Positions 14,317 to 22,812 of a DNA stretch of 36,814 bases are shown here, one piece after another. Origin of the DNA: Bacteroidota bacterium (GTDB lineage Bacteria > Bacteroidota > Bacteroidia > Bacteroidales > Dysgonomonadaceae); the NCBI GenBank assembly GCA_023399295.1, contig JAEWQF010000044.1, forward strand, positions 1 to 36,814, written 5' to 3'. Under the pieces are notes generated by a model, which saw only the letters and a program-made list of their open reading frames with translations, searched no databases and was not told the DNA's origin. The first letter of the stretch is position 1; each line of letters opens with the position of its first letter. A program made the position numbers and the translations under genes.

Positions 14317-15504
14317 CTACCTCAAATACCACTCATACATCCGGCGTACTCCCTCGTCGATCTCGATCTGGTGCTGCCAGCCCAGGCTGTTCAGCTTGGA
14401 GGGATCGGTCAGCTTGCGCATGGTGCCGTCCGGTTTGGAGCTGTCGAAATTGACGATGCCCTTGTAGCCTACGGTGCCGGCAATCAGCATCGCCAGGTCG
14501 CGTATCGATATCTCGTGACCCGTACCGATGTTAATGTGACAGTTGCGCACCTCCTCTTTGCCTGATGCCAGGTCGGCGAAATCCACCCGCTCCATGATGT
14601 AAACGCAGGCATCCGCCATCTCCTCGCTCCAGAGGAACTCACGCAGCGGTCGTCCGCTGCCCCAGAGCATCACACCGTCGTGCGTCACACCGTACTTCGA
14701 CAACAAATCAACGATCTGCCGGTCAGACACATTCTCAGGCCGATCGGTATCTGCAACACTTTCATTCGGGTTTACCTTAACCACCGGATCAACCAACTCG
14801 CTTTTTGTAATCCTCTGCAGCGGGCTTGTCTCTACAAGCGGACCCTTCACGCGGGCACCCACACCCTCCACCGGACGTCGGCGCAGATCCTCCCTTATCG
14901 CCGCCATATCGCCCGCCATGAGGCACTTCGCCAGGTGGATCTTGCGGATCATTGCCGGCAGCACGTGGCTCCGTTCCAGGTCGAAGTTGTCGTTCGGCCC
15001 ATAGAGGTTTGTCGGCATCACCGCGATGAAGTTGGTGCCATATTGTATGTTGAAGCTCTCGCACATCTTCAGGCCCGCGATCTTGGCGATGGCGTAAGGT
15101 TCGTTGGTATATTCGAGAGGACCGGTCAACAGGGCTTCTTCGCTCATCGGTTGTGGTGCCTCCTTCGGATAGATGCAGGTGCTCCCCAGGAAGAGCAGCT
15201 TCTTCACACCGTTGCGCCAGCTGGCACCGATCACGTTGTTCTGTATCTGCAGGTTTCGGTAGATGAAATCGGCACGGTAGGTGTTGTTTGCCATGATGCC
15301 CCCCACGTGTGCCGCAGCAAGAAAAACATACTCCGGTTTTTCTTCCTCAAAGAAACGTTCTACAGCAGCAGCATCAGTCAAATCCAGCTCCCGCTGTCTG
15401 CGTCCCACAAGGTTATGATAGCCTTTCGCTTTCAGGTTCTCCCATATCGCCGATCCCACCAGTCCCCCGTGACCTGCCACATAAATCTTGGAATTCTTTT
15501 CCAT
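14317..15504 (-). CDS. fcl: GDP-L-fucose synthase with an in-frame insertion
   Basis: A 395-residue short-chain dehydrogenase/reductase that converts GDP-4-keto-6-deoxymannose to GDP-L-fucose (epimerase and NADPH reductase), the second step after Gmd. The Rossmann motif GHGGLVGSA is at residues 11-19, and the SYK catalytic set appears in LGSTCIYP and EPYAIAK. The C-terminus with TGHEISIRDLA and KPDGTMRKLTDPSKL is typical of the Bacteroidota enzyme. After RRRPVEGVG a stretch of about 45 residues rich in charged residues (VKGPLVETSPLQRITKSE and on to the aspartate-rich end) interrupts the alignment I expect for relatives, which continue directly into a lysine/glutamate segment and LLSKYG. The catalytic parts are intact, so the enzyme is probably active. 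gmd lies just upstream on the same strand. Confidence 0.93.
   Translation of the reverse strand: MEKNSKIYVAGHGGLVGSAIWENLKAKGYHNLVGRRQRELDLTDAAAVERFFEEEKPEYVFLAAAHVGGIMANNTYRADFIYRNLQIQNNVIGASWRNGVKKLLFLGSTCIYPKEAPQPMSEEALLTGPLEYTNEPYAIAKIAGLKMCESFNIQYGTNFIAVMPTNLYGPNDNFDLERSHVLPAMIRKIHLAKCLMAGDMAAIREDLRRRPVEGVGARVKGPLVETSPLQRITKSELVDPVVKVNPNESVADTDRPENVSDRQIVDLLSKYGVTHDGVMLWGSGRPLREFLWSEEMADACVYIMERVDFADLASGKEEVRNCHINIGTGHEISIRDLAMLIAGTVGYKGIVNFDSSKPDGTMRKLTDPSKLNSLGWQHQIEIDEGVRRMYEWYLR
14719..14860 (-). other. Putative in-frame insertion within fcl
   Basis: About 140 bp, 45-47 codons, that remembered Bacteroides-type GDP-fucose synthases lack. It includes a perfect inverted repeat, GCTTGT-CTCT-ACAAGC (14824-14839), which can form a small hairpin. 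The reading frame is kept. The edges are estimated from where recognisable family sequence resumes and may be off by several codons. Confidence 0.45.
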
Positions 15505-15517
15505 GTATTTGTTTTTT

Positions 15518-15587
15518 AGCTTTAAGCTGTTAGCTTATAGCTTATCGCTTACTGCTTACTGCTTACTGCTTATTACTTACTGCTTTT
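15518..15587. repeat. Heptamer tandem array, TGCTTAC type, 10 units
   Basis: Ten gapless units from AGCTTTA through TGCTTAC to TGCTTTT occupy the gmd-fcl spacer. The last two units lie inside gmd and supply its stop codon and last four residues (KSSK end). Confidence 0.9.
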
Positions 15588-16625
15588 CAAATCATGCCGC
15601 ACCATCTGCCTCACCAGCTCCTCGAAGGTCGTCTGCCGGGGGTTCCATCCCAGTAGCGTGCGGGCCTTGGTAGGGTCACCAAGCAACTGCTCCACCTCGG
15701 CAGGACGGAAGTACTTCGCATCCACCTCCACCAGCACGCGTCCCGTGGCAATGTCGATCCCCTTCTCGTCGACGCCCGCACCCTCCCAGCGAAGGTTCAT
15801 CCCCGCTTCGGCGAAGGCCAGCGTGCAGAACTCGCGCACCGTGTGCATCTCGCCCGTGGCAATTACAAAGTCCTCCGGCGTCTCATGCTGCAGCATCCGC
15901 CACATGCACTCCACATAGTCGCGTGCATGTCCCCAGTCGCGCCGGGCATCCAGGTTGCCCAGGTAAAGCTTGTCCTGCAGTCCGTGTGCGATGCGTGCCG
16001 CCGCCAGGGTGATCTTGCGGGTGACAAAGGTCTCGCCGCGACGTTCGCTCTCGTGGTTGAAGAGGATGCCGTTGACAGCGAACATGCCGTACGACTCGCG
16101 GTAGTTCTTGGTGATCCAGAAGCCGTAGAGCTTGGCCACGCCGTAGGGGCTGCGCGGGTAGAAGGGTGTCGTCTCCCGCTGTGGCACCTCCTGCACCAGT
16201 CCGAACAGTTCGGATGTCGATGCCTGGTAGATGCGTGTCTTCTTCTCCAGTCCCAGGATGCGCACCGCCTCCAGCAGTCGCAGCGTCCCCACCGCGTCGG
16301 TCTCGGCGGTATATTCCGGCACGTCGAAGCTCACCTTCACGTGGCTCTGTGCCGCCAGGTTGTAGATCTCATCCGGTTGGATAGTCTGGATGATGCGGAT
16401 CAGCGAGCTGGAGTCGGTCATATCCGCATAATGGAGGTTGATGAGTCTTCGTTGTTTCATGTCGCGCACCCACTCGTCGAAGTAGAGGTGTTCGATCCGT
16501 CCCGTGTTGAAGGAGGAAGAGCGCCGCAGTGTGCCGTGCACGGTATAACCCTTCTCAAGCAGTAGCTCCGCGAGGTAGGAACCGTCCTGACCGGTAATCC
16601 CGGTGATGAGTGCCACTTTATTCAT
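15573..16625 (-). CDS. gmd: GDP-mannose 4,6-dehydratase
   Basis: A 350-residue enzyme that makes GDP-4-keto-6-deoxy-D-mannose from GDP-mannose, the first step to GDP-L-fucose. I use the ATG at 16623-16625 (MNKVALITGITGQDGSYLAE); the frame extends 20 codons further upstream, but the family begins here. The NADP-binding TGITGQDG is at residues 8-15, the TLRRSSSFN loop follows, and ASTSELFG and the catalytic SPYGVAK are present. Length is normal. The last residues are encoded by the heptamer array that fills the 68-bp gap to fcl. The pair supplies GDP-fucose for capsule, O-antigen or glycoprotein fucosylation. Confidence 0.97.
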   Translation of the reverse strand: MNKVALITGITGQDGSYLAELLLEKGYTVHGTLRRSSSFNTGRIEHLYFDEWVRDMKQRRLINLHYADMTDSSSLIRIIQTIQPDEIYNLAAQSHVKVSFDVPEYTAETDAVGTLRLLEAVRILGLEKKTRIYQASTSELFGLVQEVPQRETTPFYPRSPYGVAKLYGFWITKNYRESYGMFAVNGILFNHESERRGETFVTRKITLAAARIAHGLQDKLYLGNLDARRDWGHARDYVECMWRMLQHETPEDFVIATGEMHTVREFCTLAFAEAGMNLRWEGAGVDEKGIDIATGRVLVEVDAKYFRPAEVEQLLGDPTKARTLLGWNPRQTTFEELVRQMVRHDLKSSK

Positions 16626-16753
16626 AATCCGATGTATTACATGTTGTAAAAGAATAGGATGCAGGAAGCGATTCAGCCCCACCAAATAGTCTGCAGAGAC
16701 AAGTCCGGCATCACATAAAAAGAAAAGTTAAAGATAGCACAAAATGATTGCAA

Positions 16754-17164
16754 TCAGGGTGCGTGCGACAGAAATAGTGCGACGGTCTTGTCACCACTTA
16801 GCAGTGTGAGCCTATTCTCCGATACCGAGAATTGGTCCACTGTTGCCATTGCTGCCAGGAAAACACTCTCCAGCTGCATATCGGGACAGCTCATCCTCGT
16901 GGTTGCCATCTCCCCGAAGGAGATCACCCCATTCTCTTGTGCCATGAAGGAGCCGTTCAGGATGTTGCAGCCGCTGAAGCCGTGGAGTGTTCCATCCTCC
17001 TTCATCTCAATGGTCGGCAGTTGTTCGGCCGACACCTCCTCGCCATTCAGTTCGTGCAGTTCCCATACCCCATAGAGACTCTCCGGTGATGTTGCACCGT
17101 TCTTCTTTCCCGATGCGCATCCAGCAAGGAGCAACAGCATCATTGTAAAAAATATTCCTTTCAT
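16754..17164 (-). CDS. META-domain lipoprotein (HslJ-like)
   Basis: A 136-residue protein with a lipoprotein signal peptide ending in LLAGC (C at about residue 16), then one META domain: YGVWELHELNGEEV, MKEDGTLHGFSGCNILNGSF and TRMSCPDMQLESVFLAAM. This beta-sheet fold also occurs in E. coli HslJ, an outer-membrane-associated protein linked to novobiocin resistance, and it has no known catalytic site. The protein is probably anchored in the envelope. It stands alone between gmd and a long repeat-containing spacer. Confidence 0.9.
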   Translation of the reverse strand: MKGIFFTMMLLLLAGCASGKKNGATSPESLYGVWELHELNGEEVSAEQLPTIEMKEDGTLHGFSGCNILNGSFMAQENGVISFGEMATTRMSCPDMQLESVFLAAMATVDQFSVSENRLTLLSGDKTVALFLSHAP

Positions 17165-17182
17165 TCGTTTGTAGATTAGATC

Positions 17183-17206
17183 GTTAGTACGTTAGTATGT
17201 TAGTGG
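17183..17206. repeat. Octamer repeat, 3 units
   Basis: GTTAGTAC, GTTAGTAT and GTTAGTGG are gapless and share the unit of the arrays at 9686-9765 and 29957-29996. The array lies just upstream of the META lipoprotein gene. Confidence 0.7.
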
Positions 17207-17313
17207 ATTCCTGACTGCTGATCCGCGCTCACATCCACCCGGCGGCTGTAGCTCATCATCTCATCGCGCAGCGACTGCAAACGGAGTGCGTTGTGCACCG
17301 TAATGATTCTGAT
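17200..17313 (-). pseudogene. Possible gene remnant
   Basis: A 38-codon stop-to-stop frame on the minus strand, with coding-like GC content, reading VHNALRLQSLRDEMMSYSRR and then a short hydrophilic end. It has no start codon in a sensible place and no identifiable domain. It could be the tail of a lost gene or simple chance. Confidence 0.2.
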
Positions 17314-17542
17314 TTACAAGTCAAATTTACAAAAAAATATTTCAACCATGATCCATCCCTGCCCAATCATTCCCCCATGTCGTGAGGATGGGAGGATTGG
17401 AGATTGTTCTTCAGCCATCGGCACAGGAGGAAAGCATGGCCACAACCGCCAGGGGATAAATAAAACTTGAATGAAGTGACACCTTATTCATGCAGTATTT
17501 CACTTATTCCCCAAAAGTAACAAATAAACTTAAATAACGGCA

Positions 17543-17568
17543 AAACGTCCGGATCTCTCCGGACGTTT
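17543..17568 (-). terminator. Hairpin terminator downstream of the susCD pair
   Basis: AAACGTCCGG and CCGGACGTTT form a perfect 10-bp stem with a 6-nt loop; on the minus strand the stem ends in TTTT. It lies about 160 bp beyond the susD stop, so a transcript ending here would include the whole 17594-17726 repeat array. It may work in both directions. Confidence 0.7.
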
Positions 17569-17593
17569 CTAGGTTTCATATTTTTAAGCCGAA

Positions 17594-17726
17594 TGCTGAC
17601 AGCTGATTGCTTATTGCTTATTGCTTATTGCTTACTGCTTACTGCTTACTACTTACTACTTACTACTTACTGCTTACTGCTTATTGCTTATTGCTTATTG
17701 CTTATTGCAGATAGCTGATAGCTAAA
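17594..17726. repeat. Heptamer tandem array, TGCTTAT/TGCTTAC type, 19 units
   Basis: Nineteen gapless units: a TGCTGAC/AGCTGAT edge, then blocks of TGCTTAT, TGCTTAC and TACTTAC, then a mirror-like return through TGCTTAC and TGCTTAT to AGCTGAT and AGCTAAA. It ends 3 bp before the susD stop codon. The block-like distribution of variants indicates copying of neighbouring units. Confidence 0.92.
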
Positions 17727-17729
17727 ATT

Positions 17730-19430
17730 TCAATTCGAATAATACGGCAGCGTGTTGAATGTATACTCATCATCCCAGCCGGCGTTCTGCTCCAGCACAC
17801 CTTCAGAGAGGATGATCTGCGAGTCGGGTAACTTCCAGAAACCGCCGCCCGTGGCATTGTAGCGCTCCATGAAGTTAAACGAGCCAAAGGTATATTTCGA
17901 TGCCACCCCGCGGTTGGTGATATTCACACCCTCCTGGTTGGCCACAATCTGCTGCACATCGCCCCAGCGGCGCAGGTCATTCCAGCGCAGCGCCTCGAAA
18001 CAGAGCTCATAGCGCCGTTCTTTCTTGATGGCATTCAGTGAGTAGGCAACGGGGCCCAGGTTGGCTCGTTGGCGCACCTTGTTGAGGTAGGTGTTGGTCT
18101 CCGACAGCTCGGAATGCATCAGATAGACATCGGCCATACGGATCAGGATCATGTCGTTGTTCAGCCCACCCTGGCGGTTGTTCTGTCCACCATAGAAATA
18201 GCCGAAGGTCTGAATCAGGTTCGAACCCTCATAGGCACCCACACCCAGATATTTCTTTGCCCAGAGGCGTGTCTTTTCCACCTCCTTGCCTTTGTCTCCG
18301 GCATAGTTGGGAATCTCGTCCGCTTCGTTGCAGATGGAGCCCACGCGGCGGTAGTCCCCGGCATAGTCGGGATCATTTTGCCAGTCGTTCCAGAGGGTGG
18401 TGCTCACCGGCCCGTTGGAGTAACCCTGTGGTACGAAGGGGAAGCAGGTGGGACCTGAGAGGCGTGGATTATAAAACTCCACGATGCGGTTGAAGTAACC
18501 GTTGACGCCCGAGTTGGCGAACTTCATCGCAAAAATGGTCTCCTTGCAGTTGTCACCCTCCCACACAAGGCCATTCTCTTTCACATATTGATAGTCTTTA
18601 CCGGTATGGATGTTGGTGTAGGGCCAGATGTTGCGTTGGTCGCTCACCAGCGAGTGACCGCTGTTGTTGATGCAATCTTCGAGGTAGCCGATCACCTTCT
18701 GTTTGGTGACCTCACCGCCACCCGCAACCGGAAGGGAATTCTTCTTGTAGAAGCCGGTATAGAAGAGGAATACACGAGCCATCAGCGCCTCTGCCGCCCA
18801 TTTCGAGGCCTTACCGTTTCCATAGTTGGGAAAAGCATCCGAGGGGAACAGCTTGATGGCCTCCTCCAGGTCGTAACCGATCTGCGCATAAACCTCTTCT
18901 GCGGAGTTCTTGGGCAGGTTCTCCGGCAGGGTAGATAGCTTCAGGGGTGTCTCCCCGAATACCTGGATCAGGTCGAAATAGAAATAGGCACGCAGGAAGT
19001 AAGTCTCGGCAAGGAGCCTCGACTTCACTTTCTCATTGCTCCACGAGGTAATGTTATCGAGCGTCTCGATCGCATTGTTGGCACGGTAGATGCCCGCGTA
19101 GCGCGTCTCCCAAAAGGCTTCCAGCCAACTGATCTTGTTGTTCAACAGGCGATCCATCGACTGCGATCCCTTGTTACTGGTGCTCCCACCACCCAGACGG
19201 TCGTCGCTGGCAATATCGAATATCATGAAAGGGTGTGCTTCGGGATCTCTAATCAGATCATTCATCGTCAGATAGATACCGGTGATCATCGATTGAGCCT
19301 CCTCCTCCGTAGTGGGGAAGTTAGAGGTGTTCTTCTTGGTGAAACTTTCCGTGTCAAGGAAACTCTCACATCCAGCAAAAGAAAAGATCAGGAGCAGGGT
19401 CGCTATAAATGGTTTAATTTTGTATGTCAT
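17730..19430 (-). CDS. susD: SusD/RagB family outer-membrane nutrient-binding lipoprotein
   Basis: A 566-residue lipoprotein with signal peptide and lipobox FAGC (C at about residue 21), then ESFLDTESFTKKNTSNFPTT and EEEAQSMITGIY, the usual SusD N-terminus. TPR-like helices follow (RLLAETYFLRAYFYFDLIQV), and the C-terminal part has RRYELCFEALRWNDLRRWGD. SusD proteins sit on the cell surface as a lid over the partner TonB-dependent transporter and bind the incoming glycan or peptide. It is 15 bp downstream of susC, so the two are co-transcribed. The ligand cannot be inferred from the sequence. Confidence 0.96.
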   Translation of the reverse strand: MTYKIKPFIATLLLIFSFAGCESFLDTESFTKKNTSNFPTTEEEAQSMITGIYLTMNDLIRDPEAHPFMIFDIASDDRLGGGSTSNKGSQSMDRLLNNKISWLEAFWETRYAGIYRANNAIETLDNITSWSNEKVKSRLLAETYFLRAYFYFDLIQVFGETPLKLSTLPENLPKNSAEEVYAQIGYDLEEAIKLFPSDAFPNYGNGKASKWAAEALMARVFLFYTGFYKKNSLPVAGGGEVTKQKVIGYLEDCINNSGHSLVSDQRNIWPYTNIHTGKDYQYVKENGLVWEGDNCKETIFAMKFANSGVNGYFNRIVEFYNPRLSGPTCFPFVPQGYSNGPVSTTLWNDWQNDPDYAGDYRRVGSICNEADEIPNYAGDKGKEVEKTRLWAKKYLGVGAYEGSNLIQTFGYFYGGQNNRQGGLNNDMILIRMADVYLMHSELSETNTYLNKVRQRANLGPVAYSLNAIKKERRYELCFEALRWNDLRRWGDVQQIVANQEGVNITNRGVASKYTFGSFNFMERYNATGGGFWKLPDSQIILSEGVLEQNAGWDDEYTFNTLPYYSN

Positions 19431-19445
19431 GGTTGTTCCTCCAGT

Positions 19446-22400
19446 TTAAAATGTAATGTTCAGACCTACCAGAAGGGTGCGTGAGCTTGGGTAATAACCA
19501 CTGTCGATACCCGATGCCCAGTTGGTGTCGGCGCTGAAGCCGATCTCAGGATCCATCCCCGAGTAGCCTGTAAATGTGAATAGGTTCTGCGCTGTCAGAT
19601 AAAGCCGCAGCTTCGAGAATGGCAGGCTCTTGAAACCCTTTGTGAAGTCGTAGCCGAGGGTGATGTTCGAGAGCTTCACGTAGTCGGCATCTTCCAGGTA
19701 GATATCCGAGATATCGAGGAAGTTGATGTTCTTGCCGTAGGCGAAAGCCGGGTATTTGTTGGTCGATCCCTCACCTGTCCAATACTTGGTAAGGTCCTTG
19801 TTGGTGTAATTGTCGTTGGGTGTATCGGAGTAGGAACGATACGATTTCAGGATCTGCATGCCAAATGCACCATAAGCCGTCAGTGAGAGGTCAAAGCCCT
19901 TGTATGCCGCATTGAAGCTGAAGCTGCCTGTGAAATCGGGATGAGGGTTGCCAATCATTGTCTTGTCATCGGCATTGATCTCGCCATCGTCGTTGTTATC
20001 ATGGAAGATCAGGTCACCCGGCTTCGGATTATCCTGCCGCACCACATTGCCATCGGCAAGCCAGCTGTCAATCTGCGGTTGGTTCTGGAAGACACCGAGG
20101 GTCTTGTAACCCCAGAAGTAACCCATCGGGTAACCCACCTCCACGCGAAACGATTCGGTGGTGTTCTCGGCGATCACCGCCTCGGGACCGTGGATGATGC
20201 CCTCACTGTTTGCCAGCCGCAGCACCTCGTTGGCATTGTGTGCCATGTTGAGTGAGACACCATAGGTGAAATCTTTTCCTATCTTGTCGTTCCAGGTTAG
20301 TGCCAGCTCCACACCCTGGTTCTGCACGTCGCCACCGTTGATGTAGGGAGCTCCAGCACCATAGAGGAGCAAGGTGGGAGCCACCACGAGCCAGTCTTTG
20401 GTGGTTTTCTTGTACCAGTCGAAGTTGACACCCAATTTTGATTTCAGGAAGCGGGCATCGAAACCGAAGTCGAGCTGCTCCGAGGTCTCCCAGGTCACAT
20501 CCTTGTTGGCCAGCAGGTCGGGATAGCCGCCAGTTGAGGGAGTGGCCTTGTCGTCGTAGTAATAGGCGTTGGTATTGAAAGCGATAGTAGCCAGGTACTG
20601 GAAGTTGTCGATGTTGCAGTTCCCATTCTGACCCCAGCTACCGCGCAGCTTGAAGAAGTTGAGCCACTTGTCGGTGCCCTTCATCCATTCCTCCGAGGTG
20701 ATCACCCATCCGGCAGAGAGGGAGGGGAAGTAACCCCAGCGGTTCCCGCGTGAGAAGTTGGAGGAGCCGTCGGCACGCATCACCAACGATGCCAGGTAAC
20801 GTTCCTGGTAGTTGTAGTTCACACGTCCAAAGAAGGAGGCGAGGCTGCCGTCAGCGTTGGGGCCTCCTCCCATCTCGGAGTTGGTGGTGTCGAGTCCCTG
20901 TGTATTGTCAATGTAGGCATGATCGAACGAGCCCGGAAAGAGTGAGTAGGAATTCTTGGCATCGAGACTCTCACCATATCCCCATTTCTCAACCGACTGG
21001 CCGATGAGGCTGTTGAAGTTGTGTTCGGAGAGAGAGAAGGTATAGTTCAACGTGTTCTCCAGTGTCCAGCGAGAGCTCCACGACTGCGACTGGCTCACAT
21101 CATCCGTCGGGTTGGCTGTCTTGGCCGACAACGTATAGGCAGGCACATAACTGCGCGATGAGTTCTGGGAGAAGTGATACCCCACACTGCTACGGAAGGT
21201 GAGGTTCTCAATGGGAGCGATCTCGAGGTAAGCGTTCGATTGTAGCCGCCTGGAGATGGAGTTCCTGTTGTTGCGCGTATAGTCGAGTTGTGCCAATGGA
21301 TTGTTCATCGCCTGGTCGAACATCCAACTGTTCTCCTGCATATCCTTGTAGATGTAATAGTCGCCATCCTTGTTGTAAGCAGGCAACAGTGGCGTCATCT
21401 TCAACAGGTTGCGAATGTTGTTGCTATACATGCTTCCAATCTGTACTCCTTTCTTGTCGTAGTTTGAATAGACCACATTCTCACCAAAGCTGATGATGTC
21501 GCGGCCATTCTTCTTCCAGAGGCTGTGCTGCGAATTGATGCGTGCCGTATAGCGGCTATACTCGGGAGTAGCGGGATAACCGATTGTTCCTGTCTGGTCG
21601 AGATAGGAGAAACCCATGGCAAAGCGGGAGTAATCCGATCCTCCGGTGATGTTCACCGAATGACTCTCTATGGGCGCATCTTTCACTGTCGATTCCTTCA
21701 GCCAGTTTGTACCGTTCCATGATCCGTTGTTGACGGCTGTCAGCAGCTCTGCCGGCAACTCCTCTTCCCATTTGTAAAGCAATCCACCCGATGGATCCTG
21801 TGTCATCAACGCCTGGTTGATCAGCGTCATGTACTCCTTCGCATTGGCAGGCCGCACCCCATTGGTGATGGCGTTCTGCACGCCGAAGTAAGCATCGTAG
21901 GAGACCTTTGTCTTCCCTGATTTCCCCTGTTTGGTTGTCACCAGCAACACCCCGTTGGCGGCACGTGCTCCATAGATGGCGGCAGAGGCGGCATCCTTCA
22001 GGATGTCGATCGATTCGATGTCGCTCGGGTTGAGCGCGTTGATCGATCCACCCGGCACCCCATCAATCACATACAATGGTTCATTGCTGGAGGCGGTACC
22101 CAGACCACGGATATTCACCTTGTAGTTCTCACCCACCTGTCCGGAGCTCTGGGTAATGTATACCCCGGGGGTCTGACTCTGCAGCGCGCCCAGCACGCTG
22201 GTGGTATTGAGCTTTTCAATGTCGTCGCCCTTCACCTGGATGGTGGCACCGGTCACCAGCTTCTTCTGCTGCACACCATATCCCACAACAACCACCTCGT
22301 TGAGCCATACATCATCTTCTACGAGTGTGATGTCATAGCGGTCTCTGCTGGCATCCACCCGCACCAACTGCGTGGTGAAACCGATAAACGAGACCTCAAG

Positions 22401-22619
22401 CACCGCATTTTCATTCACCTTAAGGTTAAACTGACCATCCACATCGGTCGATGTACCGTTCACAGTGCCTTTCTCAATCACTGATACACCCACAAGTGGT
22501 TCATTGCCGTCGGTGACTACACCTTTTACTGTCATGGTAGCCTGTGCAAACAGACCTGTAGCGTACAGGGTAAAAAGCAAACAAGCCAGAATCAATCTGC
22601 GAAATTTCACTCCCTTCAT
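19446..22619 (-). CDS. susC: SusC/RagA family TonB-dependent outer-membrane transporter
   Basis: A 1057-residue outer-membrane transporter. It has a signal peptide (to about residue 25), a carboxypeptidase-like domain at about 28-105 (GVVTDGNEPLVGVSVIEKGT), the SusC signature LNEVVVVGYGVQQKKLVTGA, a plug domain at about 115-230 with NIRGLGTASSNEPLYVIDGV and ILKDAASAAIYGARAANGV, and a 22-strand-type barrel ending in TLLVGLNITF. With SusD it imports oligomers using TonB energy. Transcription is divergent from the hybrid sensor at 22813, the usual place of the regulator for such pairs. The 193-bp space between them has no clear TAnnTTTG promoter toward susC, which fits activator-dependent expression. 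Confidence 0.97.
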   Translation of the reverse strand: MKGVKFRRLILACLLFTLYATGLFAQATMTVKGVVTDGNEPLVGVSVIEKGTVNGTSTDVDGQFNLKVNENAVLEVSFIGFTTQLVRVDASRDRYDITLVEDDVWLNEVVVVGYGVQQKKLVTGATIQVKGDDIEKLNTTSVLGALQSQTPGVYITQSSGQVGENYKVNIRGLGTASSNEPLYVIDGVPGGSINALNPSDIESIDILKDAASAAIYGARAANGVLLVTTKQGKSGKTKVSYDAYFGVQNAITNGVRPANAKEYMTLINQALMTQDPSGGLLYKWEEELPAELLTAVNNGSWNGTNWLKESTVKDAPIESHSVNITGGSDYSRFAMGFSYLDQTGTIGYPATPEYSRYTARINSQHSLWKKNGRDIISFGENVVYSNYDKKGVQIGSMYSNNIRNLLKMTPLLPAYNKDGDYYIYKDMQENSWMFDQAMNNPLAQLDYTRNNRNSISRRLQSNAYLEIAPIENLTFRSSVGYHFSQNSSRSYVPAYTLSAKTANPTDDVSQSQSWSSRWTLENTLNYTFSLSEHNFNSLIGQSVEKWGYGESLDAKNSYSLFPGSFDHAYIDNTQGLDTTNSEMGGGPNADGSLASFFGRVNYNYQERYLASLVMRADGSSNFSRGNRWGYFPSLSAGWVITSEEWMKGTDKWLNFFKLRGSWGQNGNCNIDNFQYLATIAFNTNAYYYDDKATPSTGGYPDLLANKDVTWETSEQLDFGFDARFLKSKLGVNFDWYKKTTKDWLVVAPTLLLYGAGAPYINGGDVQNQGVELALTWNDKIGKDFTYGVSLNMAHNANEVLRLANSEGIIHGPEAVIAENTTESFRVEVGYPMGYFWGYKTLGVFQNQPQIDSWLADGNVVRQDNPKPGDLIFHDNNDDGEINADDKTMIGNPHPDFTGSFSFNAAYKGFDLSLTAYGAFGMQILKSYRSYSDTPNDNYTNKDLTKYWTGEGSTNKYPAFAYGKNINFLDISDIYLEDADYVKLSNITLGYDFTKGFKSLPFSKLRLYLTAQNLFTFTGYSGMDPEIGFSADTNWASGIDSGYYPSSRTLLVGLNITF

Positions 22620-22794
22620 TTTTTAAGTTTTTTTGATATTAGTTTACTTAACGAAACACACAAAGAAACAGAATTGCGGTATAAGCTGATGAAACAATTC
22701 TTTTCGATTATGAAAAAATATTGGAAATATCGAATTAACAGTATATTTTTATTTGTTTACAATATTTTACGCCTCAACAATTGCTGAAATGTTG

Positions 22795-22802
22795 TAATTT
22801 TG
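22795..22802 (+). promoter_or_regulatory. -7 element of the hybrid sensor gene
   Basis: TAATTTTG matches TAnnTTTG exactly but is only 10 bp before the first ATG (22813). No TTTG is 19-20 bp upstream. Transcription would start near 22809, so the mRNA is close to leaderless from the first ATG, or has a 16-nt leader if the ATG at 22825 is used. Confidence 0.4.
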
Positions 22803-22812
22803 ACCCAATGCC

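Larger units (their letters stand above)
17165..17729. other. Long spacer with repeats, a terminator and a possible gene remnant
   Basis: A 565-bp stretch without an intact gene. In order it holds three octamer units (17183-17206), a short high-GC open frame that may be a gene remnant (17200-17313), about 230 bp in which I see nothing, a hairpin terminator (17543-17568), and a 19-unit heptamer array (17594-17726). Confidence 0.6.
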
